Assembly: GCA_030635485.1 (NCBI GenBank)
Contig: DAOVYS010000012.1
Span: 1-22,213, forward strand
Reading direction: 5' to 3'
DNA from: Pseudomonadota bacterium
GTDB taxonomy: Bacteria > Desulfobacterota > Desulfobulbia > Desulfobulbales > DAOVYS01
Length of the DNA stretch: 22,213 nucleotides
Below are positions 1 to 8,104 of this stretch, in pieces (the first letter of the stretch is position 1; each line of letters begins with the position of its first letter). Both the position numbers and the translations under genes were made by a program. The notes under the pieces are model-generated. The model saw only the letters and a program-made list of their open reading frames with translations, had not been told where the DNA came from and ran no database searches.

Positions 1-1
1 G

Positions 2-367
2 GTCGTGATGCATGGGGAGACCGTAATGGAACCTGTAGCCCCCGGGACCAATATGGCGGCGCTTGAGGCAGGTGTGGACATACTTGCACATCCCGGTTTT
101 ATTACCAGGGAAGAGGCTGAACTTGCTGCAAAAAAGGGAATTTTTCTCGAACTTTCAGGAAGAAAGGGCCACTCGCTCACAAACGGTCATGTGGCGAAAC
201 TTGCAAAAGAGACAGGCGCGCGAATGATTGTAAACTCGGATTCTCATGGGCCTGATGATTTCCTCACCGCCCATATGGCGGAAATTGTGGCCCTTGGTGC
301 CGGACTGAATATATCTGAATACGAAAACATAAAAAAAGAGGTGAATGCGTTTGTGGATAAAATATAG
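2..367 (+). CDS. PHP-domain phosphoesterase, histidinol-phosphatase-like (3' part only)
   Basis: The gene enters from outside the window; the frame is open to the first base, so only the last ~121 residues are visible. They match the C-terminal half of the PHP-domain family annotated as histidinol phosphate phosphatase domain proteins. A metal-ligand HGE motif is near the window edge, followed by DILAHPG and LELSGRKGHSLTNGH, and the final motif NSDSHGPDD supplies further Asp/His ligands. PHP enzymes are multinuclear metal phosphoesterases; the true substrate of this subfamily is uncertain and histidinol phosphate is only a family label. The apparent GTG/ATG starts at 5 and 8 are internal codons. 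The gene ends with TAG, about 15 bases before the neighbouring IS200-type element, which did not truncate it. Confidence 0.8.
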   Translation, partial: VVMHGETVMEPVAPGTNMAALEAGVDILAHPGFITREEAELAAKKGIFLELSGRKGHSLTNGHVAKLAKETGARMIVNSDSHGPDDFLTAHMAEIVALGAGLNISEYENIKKEVNAFVDKI

Positions 368-386
368 CTGAAAAAAAGTTAAATGA

Positions 387-405
387 CCCCCGGCAGAGCC
401 GGCGG
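387..405. repeat. Imperfect palindrome at IS right end
   Basis: CCGGC-AGA-GCCGG (390-402) plus outer partly paired bases. It shares layout and surrounding bases with the palindrome at 1001-1017 in the same orientation, which fits paired TnpA recognition hairpins. Confidence 0.5.
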
Positions 406-463
406 CTTAATTCTGTTAGCCCTTCGAAGGGGCCTTTTACTACCCCCTCAAAGGGGGGAAGGA

Positions 464-910
464 TTAATTACACTTCGGAGGAGAAAACAGATTCAACTGC
501 GTTATTCGTTCATCTTCTTTTTCCTGCTTACGAATATAATTCTTCACTATATCCTCATCCAGTCCTACAGTTGACACAAAATATCCGCGTGCCCAAAAAC
601 TCTCACCTGTGAAATTCTTTTTCTTTCCCATAAAATTTCCGGCAATTGAAATTGCACTTTTCCCCTTCAAATATCCAACGACATTTGATACCGCATACTT
701 AGGCGGTATGCTAATACAAATATGGACATGATCTTCGTGCAAATGACCTTCTTCAATTTTGCACTCCTTACGCTTGGCCAAATCATGAAAAATTTCGCCA
801 AGGTGCGTTCTGAGTGCACCGAAAATCTGCTTCTTCCGATACTTTGGGATAAATACCACATGGTACTTGCAATCCCAACGTGTGTGGTTTAGGCTTTTGT
901 AGTCTTTCAA
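464..910 (-). CDS. tnpA: IS200-type Y1 transposase TnpA
   Basis: A 148-residue protein, full length for an IS200/IS605 TnpA. It carries the HUH metal-binding motif (His-Val-His in EDHVHICI) and the C-terminal helix with the catalytic tyrosine in NYIRKQEKEDERI. Other family hallmarks are WDCKYHVVFIPKYR near the N terminus, IPPKYAVSNVVGYLKGKSA, and FWARGYFVSTVG. These enzymes move single-stranded DNA by recognising hairpins at the element ends. The start is TTG at 910, preceded by GGGAGG (916-921) with a 5-nt spacer. That ribosome site is buried in a perfect 13-bp stem (914-926 / 940-952), so translation is probably kept low. The frame is intact and the key residues are present, so the transposase may be functional. 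Confidence 0.9.
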   Translation of the reverse strand: MKDYKSLNHTRWDCKYHVVFIPKYRKKQIFGALRTHLGEIFHDLAKRKECKIEEGHLHEDHVHICISIPPKYAVSNVVGYLKGKSAISIAGNFMGKKKNFTGESFWARGYFVSTVGLDEDIVKNYIRKQEKEDERITQLNLFSPPKCN

Positions 911-952
911 ACTAACCTCCCAACTTTGTTAAGGTTTATAAGTTGGGAGGTT
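911..952 (-). promoter_or_regulatory. 5' UTR hairpin masking the tnpA ribosome binding site
   Basis: A perfect 13-bp inverted repeat (914-926 AACCTCCCAACTT with 940-952 AAGTTGGGAGGTT) encloses a 13-nt loop. On the minus-strand transcript the second arm contains GGGAGG, the only Shine-Dalgarno for the TTG start at 910. Translational masking by a leader hairpin is documented for Salmonella IS200; here it is inferred from geometry. Confidence 0.65.
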
Positions 953-1000
953 TTCTACTTCACCTCTTTACTGCTGTAAAAGTCAAACTGTCAGGAGTCA

Positions 1001-1017
1001 CCCCGGCGTAGCCGGGG
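1001..1017. repeat. Palindrome at IS left end
   Basis: Perfect 7-bp stem CCCCGGC/GCCGGGG with loop GTA. It probably marks the left end of the IS200-type element in its own (minus) orientation. Confidence 0.5.
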
Positions 1018-1144
1018 GTTTACCGGTTTAAATTACAGCTTCATGGGGCAAAAAAAATATTAAACCAGCGAAAAAATCTAGCAAGAAGCAAGGATTTGCT
1101 TTATCTTAGTAAACTTTTTTAAATATTTTCGTTATCCATTTTCC

Positions 1145-1165
1145 GACACGGATATGTGCCGTGTC
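1145..1165. promoter_or_regulatory. 7-bp dyad upstream of the glutamate synthase operon
   Basis: GACACGG (1145-1151) and CCGTGTC (1159-1165) form a perfect inverted repeat with a 7-nt centre, 57 bases before the first glutamate synthase gene. It could be an operator or a leader hairpin. The rest of the 1026-1222 gap is AT-rich; I found no -35/-10 pair there that I trust. Confidence 0.3.
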
Positions 1166-1222
1166 TATTCCACAAATTTATACGTTTAACAAAAAAACAA
1201 AGAGCAAAAAAGGAAAAAAACT

Positions 1223-2365
1223 ATGTGTCGTTTAGCCCTGAAAACGGCTGCCGAACCATTTTCTCCCTTCAACGTACTTTCAGCCATGGAGGCAATGCAG
1301 GAAGGTTATGACGGCAGCGGACTGGGCCTTGTGCTGAGAGGCGTCAAATTTCAGGATTTCAGCTACAAGTCCGAGGACCCCATACTGTCCGGCATTGCAC
1401 ATACCGAGGAAGCCATGAACAGGCTCAACCTCTTCATGCAGGACCGTGGTTTCAAGCTGAAATACAGTCACGAATTCACAACCGATTTTTCATTGATCAA
1501 GGCAAAGGACCGGCACAAGTATTTTGTGAATGTGTACAAGCAGCCGGATTCATGGAACGAATTTGACAAGACCGGTGTAGAGGACGAACTGCTCCTCACC
1601 CGCTTGAACCTGCGAAGGAACGGCGAAAAACACGGAGGTGATCTCACGGTCTTCTCTTTTTTCTATGACGTGATCATGATCAAGGAAGTAGGCTGGCCGC
1701 TCGGTGTTGGAAAGGCGCTCAGCCTGAACGATGACCGGATCACGGCCCGCGTTGTCATGGCCCAGGGGCGGCAAAATACAAATTACGGGATCAACCTTTA
1801 TGCCTGCCACCCCTTCTTCATCCAGGGCATATCCACCATGACAAACGGTGAAAACACCGCCTTTATTCCAATAAAGGACTGGCTTACAGGCAAAAATTTT
1901 CCAGGATATACCGGATTTCAGAGTGACAGCGAGGTCTTCACATTCATACTTCATTATGTGGTAAGGCATCTCAAGCTGCCCCTCATGGCATACAAACATG
2001 TGATCACTCCGCTCAAGACAAAGGAGCTTGCCGTACATCCACAGGGAGATTTCCTTTTAGGATTAAGAAACGCATGCCGCAGGCTTATTATCGACGGGCC
2101 TAATTGCGTAATAGGCTCCATGCCTGACGAGACATGTCTTATGGTCATGGACCACAAGAAAATGCGCCCGGCCACAATCGGCGGCAAACCAGGCGAGTGG
2201 GCAATGGCGTCCGAAATGTGCGGGGTTGACGCCATGATTCCCGACCGTGATAAATCCCTTGATTTTCAACCCATGCGCGAAAACATGATAGTTGTACCTC
2301 CAGACAGAAAGGAATTAAAGATATGGTCTCAATTCGATCCATACCCTCTACACCAAGCAGCCTGA
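1223..2365 (+). CDS. Glutamate synthase, class II glutamine amidotransferase subunit (archaeal-type GltB1)
   Basis: A 380-residue protein beginning MCRLALKT. Cys2 becomes the N-terminal nucleophile of class II (Ntn) glutamine amidotransferases after Met removal, which hydrolyse glutamine and channel ammonia. The early EGYDGSGLGLVLRG segment and the downstream synthase domains identify it as the stand-alone amidotransferase part of an archaeal-type split glutamate synthase, corresponding to the N-terminal domain of large bacterial GltB. The start is ATG at 1223 with AAGGA at 1210-1214. Its 3' end overlaps the next gene by 43 bases, so the two are likely translated from one message. Amidotransferase assignment is strong; the exact glutamate synthase role follows from the neighbours. 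Confidence 0.85.
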   Translation: MCRLALKTAAEPFSPFNVLSAMEAMQEGYDGSGLGLVLRGVKFQDFSYKSEDPILSGIAHTEEAMNRLNLFMQDRGFKLKYSHEFTTDFSLIKAKDRHKYFVNVYKQPDSWNEFDKTGVEDELLLTRLNLRRNGEKHGGDLTVFSFFYDVIMIKEVGWPLGVGKALSLNDDRITARVVMAQGRQNTNYGINLYACHPFFIQGISTMTNGENTAFIPIKDWLTGKNFPGYTGFQSDSEVFTFILHYVVRHLKLPLMAYKHVITPLKTKELAVHPQGDFLLGLRNACRRLIIDGPNCVIGSMPDETCLMVMDHKKMRPATIGGKPGEWAMASEMCGVDAMIPDRDKSLDFQPMRENMIVVPPDRKELKIWSQFDPYPLHQAA

Positions 2366-3960
2366 CATATTGCGATCTCCCCTGGATAATCCAACACAGG
2401 GAAGACCGATGCACGCTCTGCGGACAATGCACGTCCGTTTGTCCCACGCAGGCCATCTATCTGACCTACAGACGTCAGAGGATGCCCAATCTTGATATCC
2501 TTAAAAAAAAACGCGGCAGTACGTACCGAACGTTTGTAGGAATCCGGCAGCACACTAATATGGCGAACAGATGCGTGGGCTGCGGCATGTGCTCCATGGT
2601 CTGTCCCAACGAGGCCATAACCCCTGTGCCGAACCCCAATGACATCCGCACGCGATTCCATAACAACCAGAAGGGCCAACCCTTGAAAAGGGGCGGGCGG
2701 AAGAACTCCGGGGCCACAATCCTGGACAATATCATCTTCAACAGGATTTCAATGCTCACAGACCCGGCCCTTGACGCCGGGCGTCACGAGTTTTTTGAAA
2801 ACACGATCCTGGGCCGCATATTGCCTCCGGAAGAGTACTTAAAGCGCAAGGCGAGCGGCGAGTGGATCCCGCCCACCAGAGAGATATTTCCCTTTATCAT
2901 CGGATCCATGTCATTCGGGGCTTTATCGCCCAACATGTGGCTGGGCCTGCTCCAGGGCGCTGCGTACTTAAATGAAGTGGTCGGGATACCCGTGGTCATG
3001 GCAACCGGCGAGGGCGGATGCCCGCCATGGGTCTTAAAAAGCCCATTCCTCAAATACATCATCCTACAGATCGCGTCCGGATATTTCGGATGGGATGAAA
3101 TCGTCCGGGCGATTCCCGACATGCAGTGTGATCCGGCGGCGATTGAGATAAAGTACGGCCAGGGCGCGAAACCGGGTGACGGCGGTCTGCTCATGTGGTT
3201 CAAGGTGAGCAAGCTCATATCAAAACTCAGAGGCGTTCCCGAGGGAATCGACCTGCCGTCTCCACCAGTCCACCAGACGCTTTACTCAATTGAAGAGAGC
3301 GTAATGAAGATGATCCAGACCCTCTCAATGGCCTGGAATTTCAAAGTTCCGGTCTATCCCAAGATCTCCGGTTCCACATCCGCTAAATCAGTCTTAAACA
3401 ACCTGGTCCGCAATCCGTATGCATCCGCCCTGTTAATTGACGGCGTGGACGGCGGCACCGGCGCAGCCTACAACGTCAGCCTGGATACCATGGGGCACCC
3501 GATTGCCTCCAATGTCCGCGAATGCTACCTTGACCTCTGCGCCCAGGGACGACAGAACGAAATCCCGCTATTTGCGGCCGGCGGCGTGGGCAAAAACGGA
3601 AATGTGGCCCAGAACGGCATGGCGCTGATCATGCTTGGAGCAAGCGGGGTCCATATGGGCAAATATATCATGCAGGCAGCAGCCGGATGCCTGGGAAGTG
3701 AAAAGAACCGGTGCAACCTCTGCAACATCGGACTCTGCCCAAAGGGCATCACCAGCCAAAACCCGAAACTGTACCGCAGGCTTGATCCGGATCAGGTCGC
3801 ACAGAGAGTGGTGGATGCTTTCCTGGCAATCAATACCGAGGTCAAAAAAATAATGGCCCCTCTGGGACGTTCCCAGAGTCTGCCCATCGGCATGTCCGAC
3901 GCAATAGGCATCAATGATAAGGCAGCGGCCGAAAGACTTAAAATCCGATATATCTGCTAA
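2323..3960 (+). CDS. Glutamate synthase FMN-binding central subunit with two N-terminal 4Fe-4S motifs (archaeal-type GltB2)
   Basis: 545 residues. Residues 24-100 form a bacterial-type 2[4Fe-4S] ferredoxin region: Cys30/33/36/40 followed by Pro, and Cys84/87/90/94 followed by Pro. The rest is the FMN-binding (beta/alpha)8 synthase barrel, which makes glutamate from 2-oxoglutarate and channelled ammonia. Signatures include GSMSFGALS, EIKYGQGAKPGDGG, DGVDGGTGAAY and AAGGVGKNG. A CNLCNIGLCPKG cluster matches the cysteine motif that binds the 3Fe-4S cluster of glutamate synthases. The ATG at 2323 has AAGGA at 2309-2313 and lies inside the end of the preceding gene. Electrons probably come from the flavoprotein fusion encoded next, or from ferredoxin; the sequence does not settle the donor. 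Confidence 0.9.
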   Translation: MVSIRSIPSTPSSLTYCDLPWIIQHREDRCTLCGQCTSVCPTQAIYLTYRRQRMPNLDILKKKRGSTYRTFVGIRQHTNMANRCVGCGMCSMVCPNEAITPVPNPNDIRTRFHNNQKGQPLKRGGRKNSGATILDNIIFNRISMLTDPALDAGRHEFFENTILGRILPPEEYLKRKASGEWIPPTREIFPFIIGSMSFGALSPNMWLGLLQGAAYLNEVVGIPVVMATGEGGCPPWVLKSPFLKYIILQIASGYFGWDEIVRAIPDMQCDPAAIEIKYGQGAKPGDGGLLMWFKVSKLISKLRGVPEGIDLPSPPVHQTLYSIEESVMKMIQTLSMAWNFKVPVYPKISGSTSAKSVLNNLVRNPYASALLIDGVDGGTGAAYNVSLDTMGHPIASNVRECYLDLCAQGRQNEIPLFAAGGVGKNGNVAQNGMALIMLGASGVHMGKYIMQAAAGCLGSEKNRCNLCNIGLCPKGITSQNPKLYRRLDPDQVAQRVVDAFLAINTEVKKIMAPLGRSQSLPIGMSDAIGINDKAAAERLKIRYIC

Positions 3961-3970
3961 TCTTGATGGC

Positions 3971-4017
3971 ATCGTAAAAAAATCCCGACTACTGAACTAT
4001 TCAAGATTTTTTACGAT
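3971..4017 (+). repeat. AT-rich hairpin between two glutamate synthase genes
   Basis: ATCGTAAAAAAATC (3971-3984) pairs with GATTTTTTACGAT (4005-4017), with one bulged A and a 20-nt loop. It sits in the 113-base gap of the operon, without the GC stem and trailing U run of an intrinsic terminator. A role in message processing or stability is possible but not shown. Confidence 0.45.
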
Positions 4018-4041
4018 ATCATTATGTTTGAATATAAAAAA

Positions 4042-4064
4042 ATCCGGCATGTCCGGATCAGGAG
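4042..4064 (+). promoter_or_regulatory. Small hairpin plus ribosome binding site before the third glutamate synthase gene
   Basis: ATCCGG (4042-4047) and CCGGAT (4053-4058) form a 6-bp stem with loop CATGT, one base before the Shine-Dalgarno AGGAG (4060-4064). The spacing is 9 nt to ATG 4074 and 6 nt to GTG 4071, so the site does not discriminate strongly between the two adjacent in-frame starts. Confidence 0.4.
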
Positions 4065-4073
4065 TTACCAGTG

Positions 4074-6425
4074 ATGGGCCAGATGCAAGAAGCAATTACT
4101 GTTAAAGGGATAGATGAGCAGGGCAGAAGAATCAGCTCAAAGGAATTTGATGAACAGGTCCAGGAGGCTGTTCTAAAATCGGGCAACCTGATTCTTGAAC
4201 CTTACGGACAACACAACATCGGAGGGCGCCTCCAAAGGGAGGACGAGACGGTTTCCATCCGGATAAAGAGTCCGCCGGGCCAGAGGCTCGGATGCATGGG
4301 TCGGCCAGGCACGACCATTGTGTGCGAGAGACCCGCCTCTGATGACGTGGGTTACTTGAATATCGGCGCAGACATCGTGATCCTTGGAGACGCTACGAAC
4401 GGCGTCTGCAATGCCATGGCTGAGGGCCGGGTCATGATAAAGGGTTCCATCGGCTCAAGGGGCCTGACCATGACCAAGTGGAACCCGGACTACGAGAGAC
4501 CTGAACTGTGGGTTTTGGGATCAGCGGGTGACACATTCGCGGAATTCAACTGCGGCGGGATCGGCGTCATCTGCGGCGTGGAGCCGAAAAAGTCGAAAAA
4601 CGTCCTCGGTTACCGTCCGTGCGTGGGCATGGTCGGTGGATGGATCTACTACCGGGGCGAGACTGATGATTCTTATTCACGAAAAGACGTGCGCAAAACC
4701 GATCCGGACGATGAACAGTGGGAATGGCTCATTTCAAACCTTCCAAACTACCTGGAGTCCATTGACCGGATCGACCTGTTTGAGACCCTGTCGGTCAGGG
4801 AAGAATGGAAGCTGCTGATATCAATACCGCCTCACGAAAAGTCTCTGACGTGGGACAGGCTCATGCCGATGCGGGAATTCCGCACAAAGATATGGAATCC
4901 CGGGTTCGGCGGAAATGACCCGCTGAGCGATCTTGCTCCCGGACTGGACAGGACCCCCATAGGCCTGATTGAGACTGGAGAACTCCGCAGGCGGAGACCG
5001 TTCTGGGCCAACAAGGGATATGCGGCTCCCTGTACATTTTACTGCCCGGTTCACATACCCACAGTGAACCGTCTCCGGCTCTTGAGAGAAGGAAAGGTTG
5101 AAGAGGCCTACGAGCTTATTTTGAGTTACACGCCGCTCCCAGCCTCAATATGCGGTTCCATCTGCCCCAATCTGTGCATGCAGAACTGTTCAAGGCAGAT
5201 GGTTGATCAGAGTATTGACGTGGCAATGCTCGGACGTTCCGTAATGGACATTCCCGCTCCCAAGACAAAAGAGCCGTTAGGGAAAAAAGTGGCCATCATA
5301 GGCGCCGGTCCCGGCGGGATGGGCGCTGCCTGGCACCTCGCCCTGGAAGGGGTTGAAGCGCACATCTTTGAACAGGCGGATCAACTTGGCGGCAAGCTTG
5401 CCCAGGTCATTCCGTGGGACAGGCTCCCCCGGGCGGTCTGGGAGAAAGAAATCGAACGTTTTACTTCCATGCCGAACATCCACGTCAATCTCGGGGTTTC
5501 GGTGAACAAGTCAAAAATCGAGGAATTAAAAAAAGAGTTCGACTACGTAATCATTGCAGCCGGGACGCACGAGCCCAGGCGTATACCGTTCCCGGGATCT
5601 GAACGGGTGATCACGGCACTCGACTACCTGAAAGCTGCCAAGAGCGACAAACCCATTGAGACCGGCAAGCAGGTCGTAATAATCGGCGCAGGGAATGTAG
5701 GGTGCGACGTGGCATGCGAGGCCTACCGACTGGGCGCGGAAGAGGTGGCGCTGGTCGACATCCAGAAACCTCTTGCGTTTGGCAAAGAGAAGGAAGCCGC
5801 AGAGGCGCTGGGCGCCACCTTCCACTGGCCTGTCTTTTCCAAGGAAGCCACGGATGAGGGCCTTGTCAGCTCCAAGGGCGAGCTGTTCCCTGCCCAGACC
5901 ATTATCATCTCAATCGGTGATGTCCCGGCTTTAAAATTTCTGCCGGACACTGTCGAGTGCCTAAACGTTGCCGGCGGAAGCTGGATCAAGACCGATGAGA
6001 CAGGCAGGACCACGGACGACAAAATATTCGCGGTGGGTGACGTAGAAAAACCCGGCCTTGCCACCAATGCGCTAGGCAAGGGCAAAACAGCCGCCGAATT
6101 TATCGTATGCGAACTCACAGGCAAGACATGGACCCCTTTCAAACAAAAGGTCATTGAGCCTGATGCCCTGACGGTTCCTCATTACTGTCCGGAACCGGCT
6201 CCAGGCACCACGCCCGAGGAAGAAGCCGAACGCTGCCTTAGCTGCGGCTCCTGCCGGGATTGCCATCTTTGCGAAACTATTTGTCCCACAAACGCCATAT
6301 CCCGTAAGGAGACACCGGACGGAGAGGTATACGAATACGTATCGGATGATGAAAAATGCATTGCATGCGGTTTCTGCAGAGACACGTGTCCATGCGGCAT
6401 ATGGGTGATGCGTCCGTATGAATAA
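4074..6425 (+). CDS. Glutamate synthase GXGXG domain fused to GltD-like flavoprotein with C-terminal 2[4Fe-4S] domain
   Basis: About 783 residues, a multidomain fusion. Residues ~20-230 are the glycine-rich right-handed beta-helix (GXGXG) domain that is the C-terminal part of classical GltB. Residues ~320-380 hold the N-terminal cysteine region of GltD-type subunits (CTFYCPVHIP, then ICGSICPNLCMQNC). An FAD Rossmann motif, GAGPGG, begins at residue 410; a second dinucleotide motif, GAGNVGCD, begins near 538; and an ATP-helix-type IFAVGDVEKPG follows near 650. The tail has two ferredoxin motifs (Cys727/730/733/737 and Cys762/765/768/772) plus extra cysteines. It should deliver electrons from NAD(P)H or ferredoxin to the FMN subunit. 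The ATG at 4074 is chosen; an in-frame GTG at 4071 is equally placed. The stop is only 8 bases from the convergent kinase gene, with no visible terminator. Confidence 0.87.
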   Translation: MGQMQEAITVKGIDEQGRRISSKEFDEQVQEAVLKSGNLILEPYGQHNIGGRLQREDETVSIRIKSPPGQRLGCMGRPGTTIVCERPASDDVGYLNIGADIVILGDATNGVCNAMAEGRVMIKGSIGSRGLTMTKWNPDYERPELWVLGSAGDTFAEFNCGGIGVICGVEPKKSKNVLGYRPCVGMVGGWIYYRGETDDSYSRKDVRKTDPDDEQWEWLISNLPNYLESIDRIDLFETLSVREEWKLLISIPPHEKSLTWDRLMPMREFRTKIWNPGFGGNDPLSDLAPGLDRTPIGLIETGELRRRRPFWANKGYAAPCTFYCPVHIPTVNRLRLLREGKVEEAYELILSYTPLPASICGSICPNLCMQNCSRQMVDQSIDVAMLGRSVMDIPAPKTKEPLGKKVAIIGAGPGGMGAAWHLALEGVEAHIFEQADQLGGKLAQVIPWDRLPRAVWEKEIERFTSMPNIHVNLGVSVNKSKIEELKKEFDYVIIAAGTHEPRRIPFPGSERVITALDYLKAAKSDKPIETGKQVVIIGAGNVGCDVACEAYRLGAEEVALVDIQKPLAFGKEKEAAEALGATFHWPVFSKEATDEGLVSSKGELFPAQTIIISIGDVPALKFLPDTVECLNVAGGSWIKTDETGRTTDDKIFAVGDVEKPGLATNALGKGKTAAEFIVCELTGKTWTPFKQKVIEPDALTVPHYCPEPAPGTTPEEEAERCLSCGSCRDCHLCETICPTNAISRKETPDGEVYEYVSDDEKCIACGFCRDTCPCGIWVMRPYE

Positions 6426-6433
6426 AAAAAGGG

Positions 6434-8104
6434 TCAGGAGGTGGGGGGCAGGGATTCTTTTCGCCGCCTGGCCTCGGCAATGTTATGCCGCGTGACCATT
6501 GGCTCCCTTGATCCTTCGGCCATTCGCTCTTTCCTGCGGAGAATGGCTGCAAGGCTGTCGCGCAAAAGTTGCTCTTCCGCCGGCCGTGTCAGGTATGCCG
6601 CAAATCCAATCTCCTCGAACATAGGCCCGTCTCCGCGTTTGCCGACAGAGGTTATCATCATCAGAAGCGTGTCGCAAAGAATCGGGTCTTCCTTAATCTT
6701 CCTGCCGAATACCTCCGCGCTCATACCGGGAGTTATCTCCCTGTCTAAGATAATAACAGAGAATGGATCACCCTTGGTTGTAGCTGAATAGAGCTTTTCA
6801 ACCGCAATTTCCGCGGTCTTTGCCTGGTCGGGCCGGCATTTCAAGTCACGGGAAAAAGCCAGGGCCAGCTTACTGCAAAAAGGACTGTCGTCTACGATGA
6901 GAATCCTTGTCCCGCTGATGTCAACAACCTCATCATCAGCAACCGGGCCAGCTGAAGGCATGGGTTTGTCCAGTATTACGGTAAACCAGAAACAGGACCC
7001 ATTGCCTTGTTTGCTTTTAACGCCGATTTGACCGCCCATCAGTTCCACAATCTGCTTGGAAATGGCCAGGCCCACCCCCGTTCCGCCATACTGGCGGGTG
7101 AATGATGCATCAACCTGGGTAAAACCATAGAAGATCCGGTTAAAATGTTCTTTAGGAATACCTATGCCCGTATCAGAGACCGTACACCGTATTGTGGCAT
7201 GAGTGTCATTCTCGTGCTCAAGGCTCACCCTGACGGAAATTTTGCCTTGTGGCGTGAATTTCACCGCATTGCCCACAAGATTGACAATAATCTGGCGCAG
7301 GCGGCCGGGATCGCCGTGGAGACGGGTGGGCACGTCGGAATCAATCACGGATGAAAGTTCAAGGCCTTTTGTTTCGGCAGGTCCGGCCAAAAGATCCGTT
7401 GTCTCCTCAATAGTGAGACGCGGGTCGAAATCCATTGTCCTTATTTCCAGTTTCCCTGCCTCTATCTTGGAAAAGTCAAGGATGTCGTTAATAATCGTCA
7501 TCAGCGAGTCAGCGCTGTTTTTTATGGTCCGGGCATATTTCAACTGGTCTTCAGTCAGTTGTGTGCCCAGCATAAGTGATGCCATGCCGATCACCCCATT
7601 CATCGGGGTTAGAATCTCGTGACTGATGTTGGACAAAAAATCGCTTTTTATCGTGTTTGCGGCCTCAGCAGATTCCTTTGCCTTTTGAAGATCTTCCTCC
7701 ATCCGCTTCCGGTCAGTGATATCTCTGGACGTAACCACCACGCTGGTTATTTCACCATTAGCATCCCGATACGGGAGGATCGACACCTCCACATATTCAT
7801 TTTTGTGACCGAAAAAGTCCATCCATTCCTGATAAGTGACCTCTTGGCCCTGGAAACATTTATCGATTTTTTCTTTTATATGCGCCCTGAAAGTCTCTTC
7901 CCCCCAGATTTCAGCCACCGTATGGCCGATCACATCTTCCTCCGTCTTGCCCGTGGTGGCAAGATAGCTCCTGTTGATAGCTCTATATCTGTAATCTTTG
8001 TCTATAAACGAAATATAGTCCTTTGAGGCGTCCGCCATTTTTCTGAACTCATCAAGACGCAGGTTTGCCTCGGTCAATTCGTCAATCATAGACAATGGAA
8101 ACAT
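6434..8104 (-). CDS. PAS hybrid sensor histidine kinase with C-terminal receiver domain
   Basis: About 556 residues from ATG 8104, no membrane segment, so probably cytoplasmic. Order: PAS/PAC (~22-135), short coiled linker, HisKA, HATPase_c, receiver. The phosphoacceptor is His162 in SHEILTPMNGVIGM, where the usual Arg of SHEIRTP is Leu. The ATPase has NLVGNAVKF, SDTGIGIP and GGTGVGLAI, so it should bind ATP. The receiver keeps the acidic pair in ILIVDDS and the acceptor Asp454 in ILDREI, but the conserved Lys of YLTKP is Arg507, so phosphorylation output may be altered. The frame opens at ATG 8155, but that lies inside the dual-CXXC gene. ATG 8104 has GGAG just upstream, and ATG 8089 overlaps the upstream stop; either fits better. 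Ligand and partner are unknown. Confidence 0.85.
   Translation of the reverse strand: MFPLSMIDELTEANLRLDEFRKMADASKDYISFIDKDYRYRAINRSYLATTGKTEEDVIGHTVAEIWGEETFRAHIKEKIDKCFQGQEVTYQEWMDFFGHKNEYVEVSILPYRDANGEITSVVVTSRDITDRKRMEEDLQKAKESAEAANTIKSDFLSNISHEILTPMNGVIGMASLMLGTQLTEDQLKYARTIKNSADSLMTIINDILDFSKIEAGKLEIRTMDFDPRLTIEETTDLLAGPAETKGLELSSVIDSDVPTRLHGDPGRLRQIIVNLVGNAVKFTPQGKISVRVSLEHENDTHATIRCTVSDTGIGIPKEHFNRIFYGFTQVDASFTRQYGGTGVGLAISKQIVELMGGQIGVKSKQGNGSCFWFTVILDKPMPSAGPVADDEVVDISGTRILIVDDSPFCSKLALAFSRDLKCRPDQAKTAEIAVEKLYSATTKGDPFSVIILDREITPGMSAEVFGRKIKEDPILCDTLLMMITSVGKRGDGPMFEEIGFAAYLTRPAEEQLLRDSLAAILRRKERMAEGSREPMVTRHNIAEARRRKESLPPTS

Larger units (their letters stand above)
380..1025 (-). 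mobile_element. IS200/IS605-group insertion sequence, tnpA only
   Basis: A single Y1 transposase gene on the minus strand is flanked by GC-rich imperfect palindromes in the same relative orientation, as expected for subterminal hairpins of IS200/IS605 elements. The left-end palindrome (element orientation) is 1001-1017, CCCCGGC-GTA-GCCGGGG. The right-end one is 387-405, around CCGGC-AGA-GCCGG. Two further hairpins lie downstream of tnpA, at 420-431 (CCCTTCGAAGGG) and 443-457 (CCCCCT-CAA-AGGGGG). IS200-type elements have no terminal inverted repeats and make no target duplication, so the exact ends cannot be read here; the boundaries are approximate. The size (~640 bp) fits the group. There is no tnpB gene. 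Confidence 0.7.

Noticed and set aside
383..574. 63-residue plus-strand ORF beside the IS
   Set aside because: It covers the hairpin-rich right end of the IS and the antisense of tnpA; no family resemblance or ribosome site.
1096..1124. Sigma70 promoter for the glutamate synthase operon
   Set aside because: TTGCTT and TTAAAT at 17-bp spacing match only 3 and 4 of 6 bases in an AT-rich stretch, so chance is likely.
1550..2038. 162-residue minus-strand ORF within the amidotransferase gene
   Set aside because: Antisense shadow of a well-supported gene, no recognisable domain. The same holds for similar antisense frames over gltB2, gltB3, ftsH and folP.
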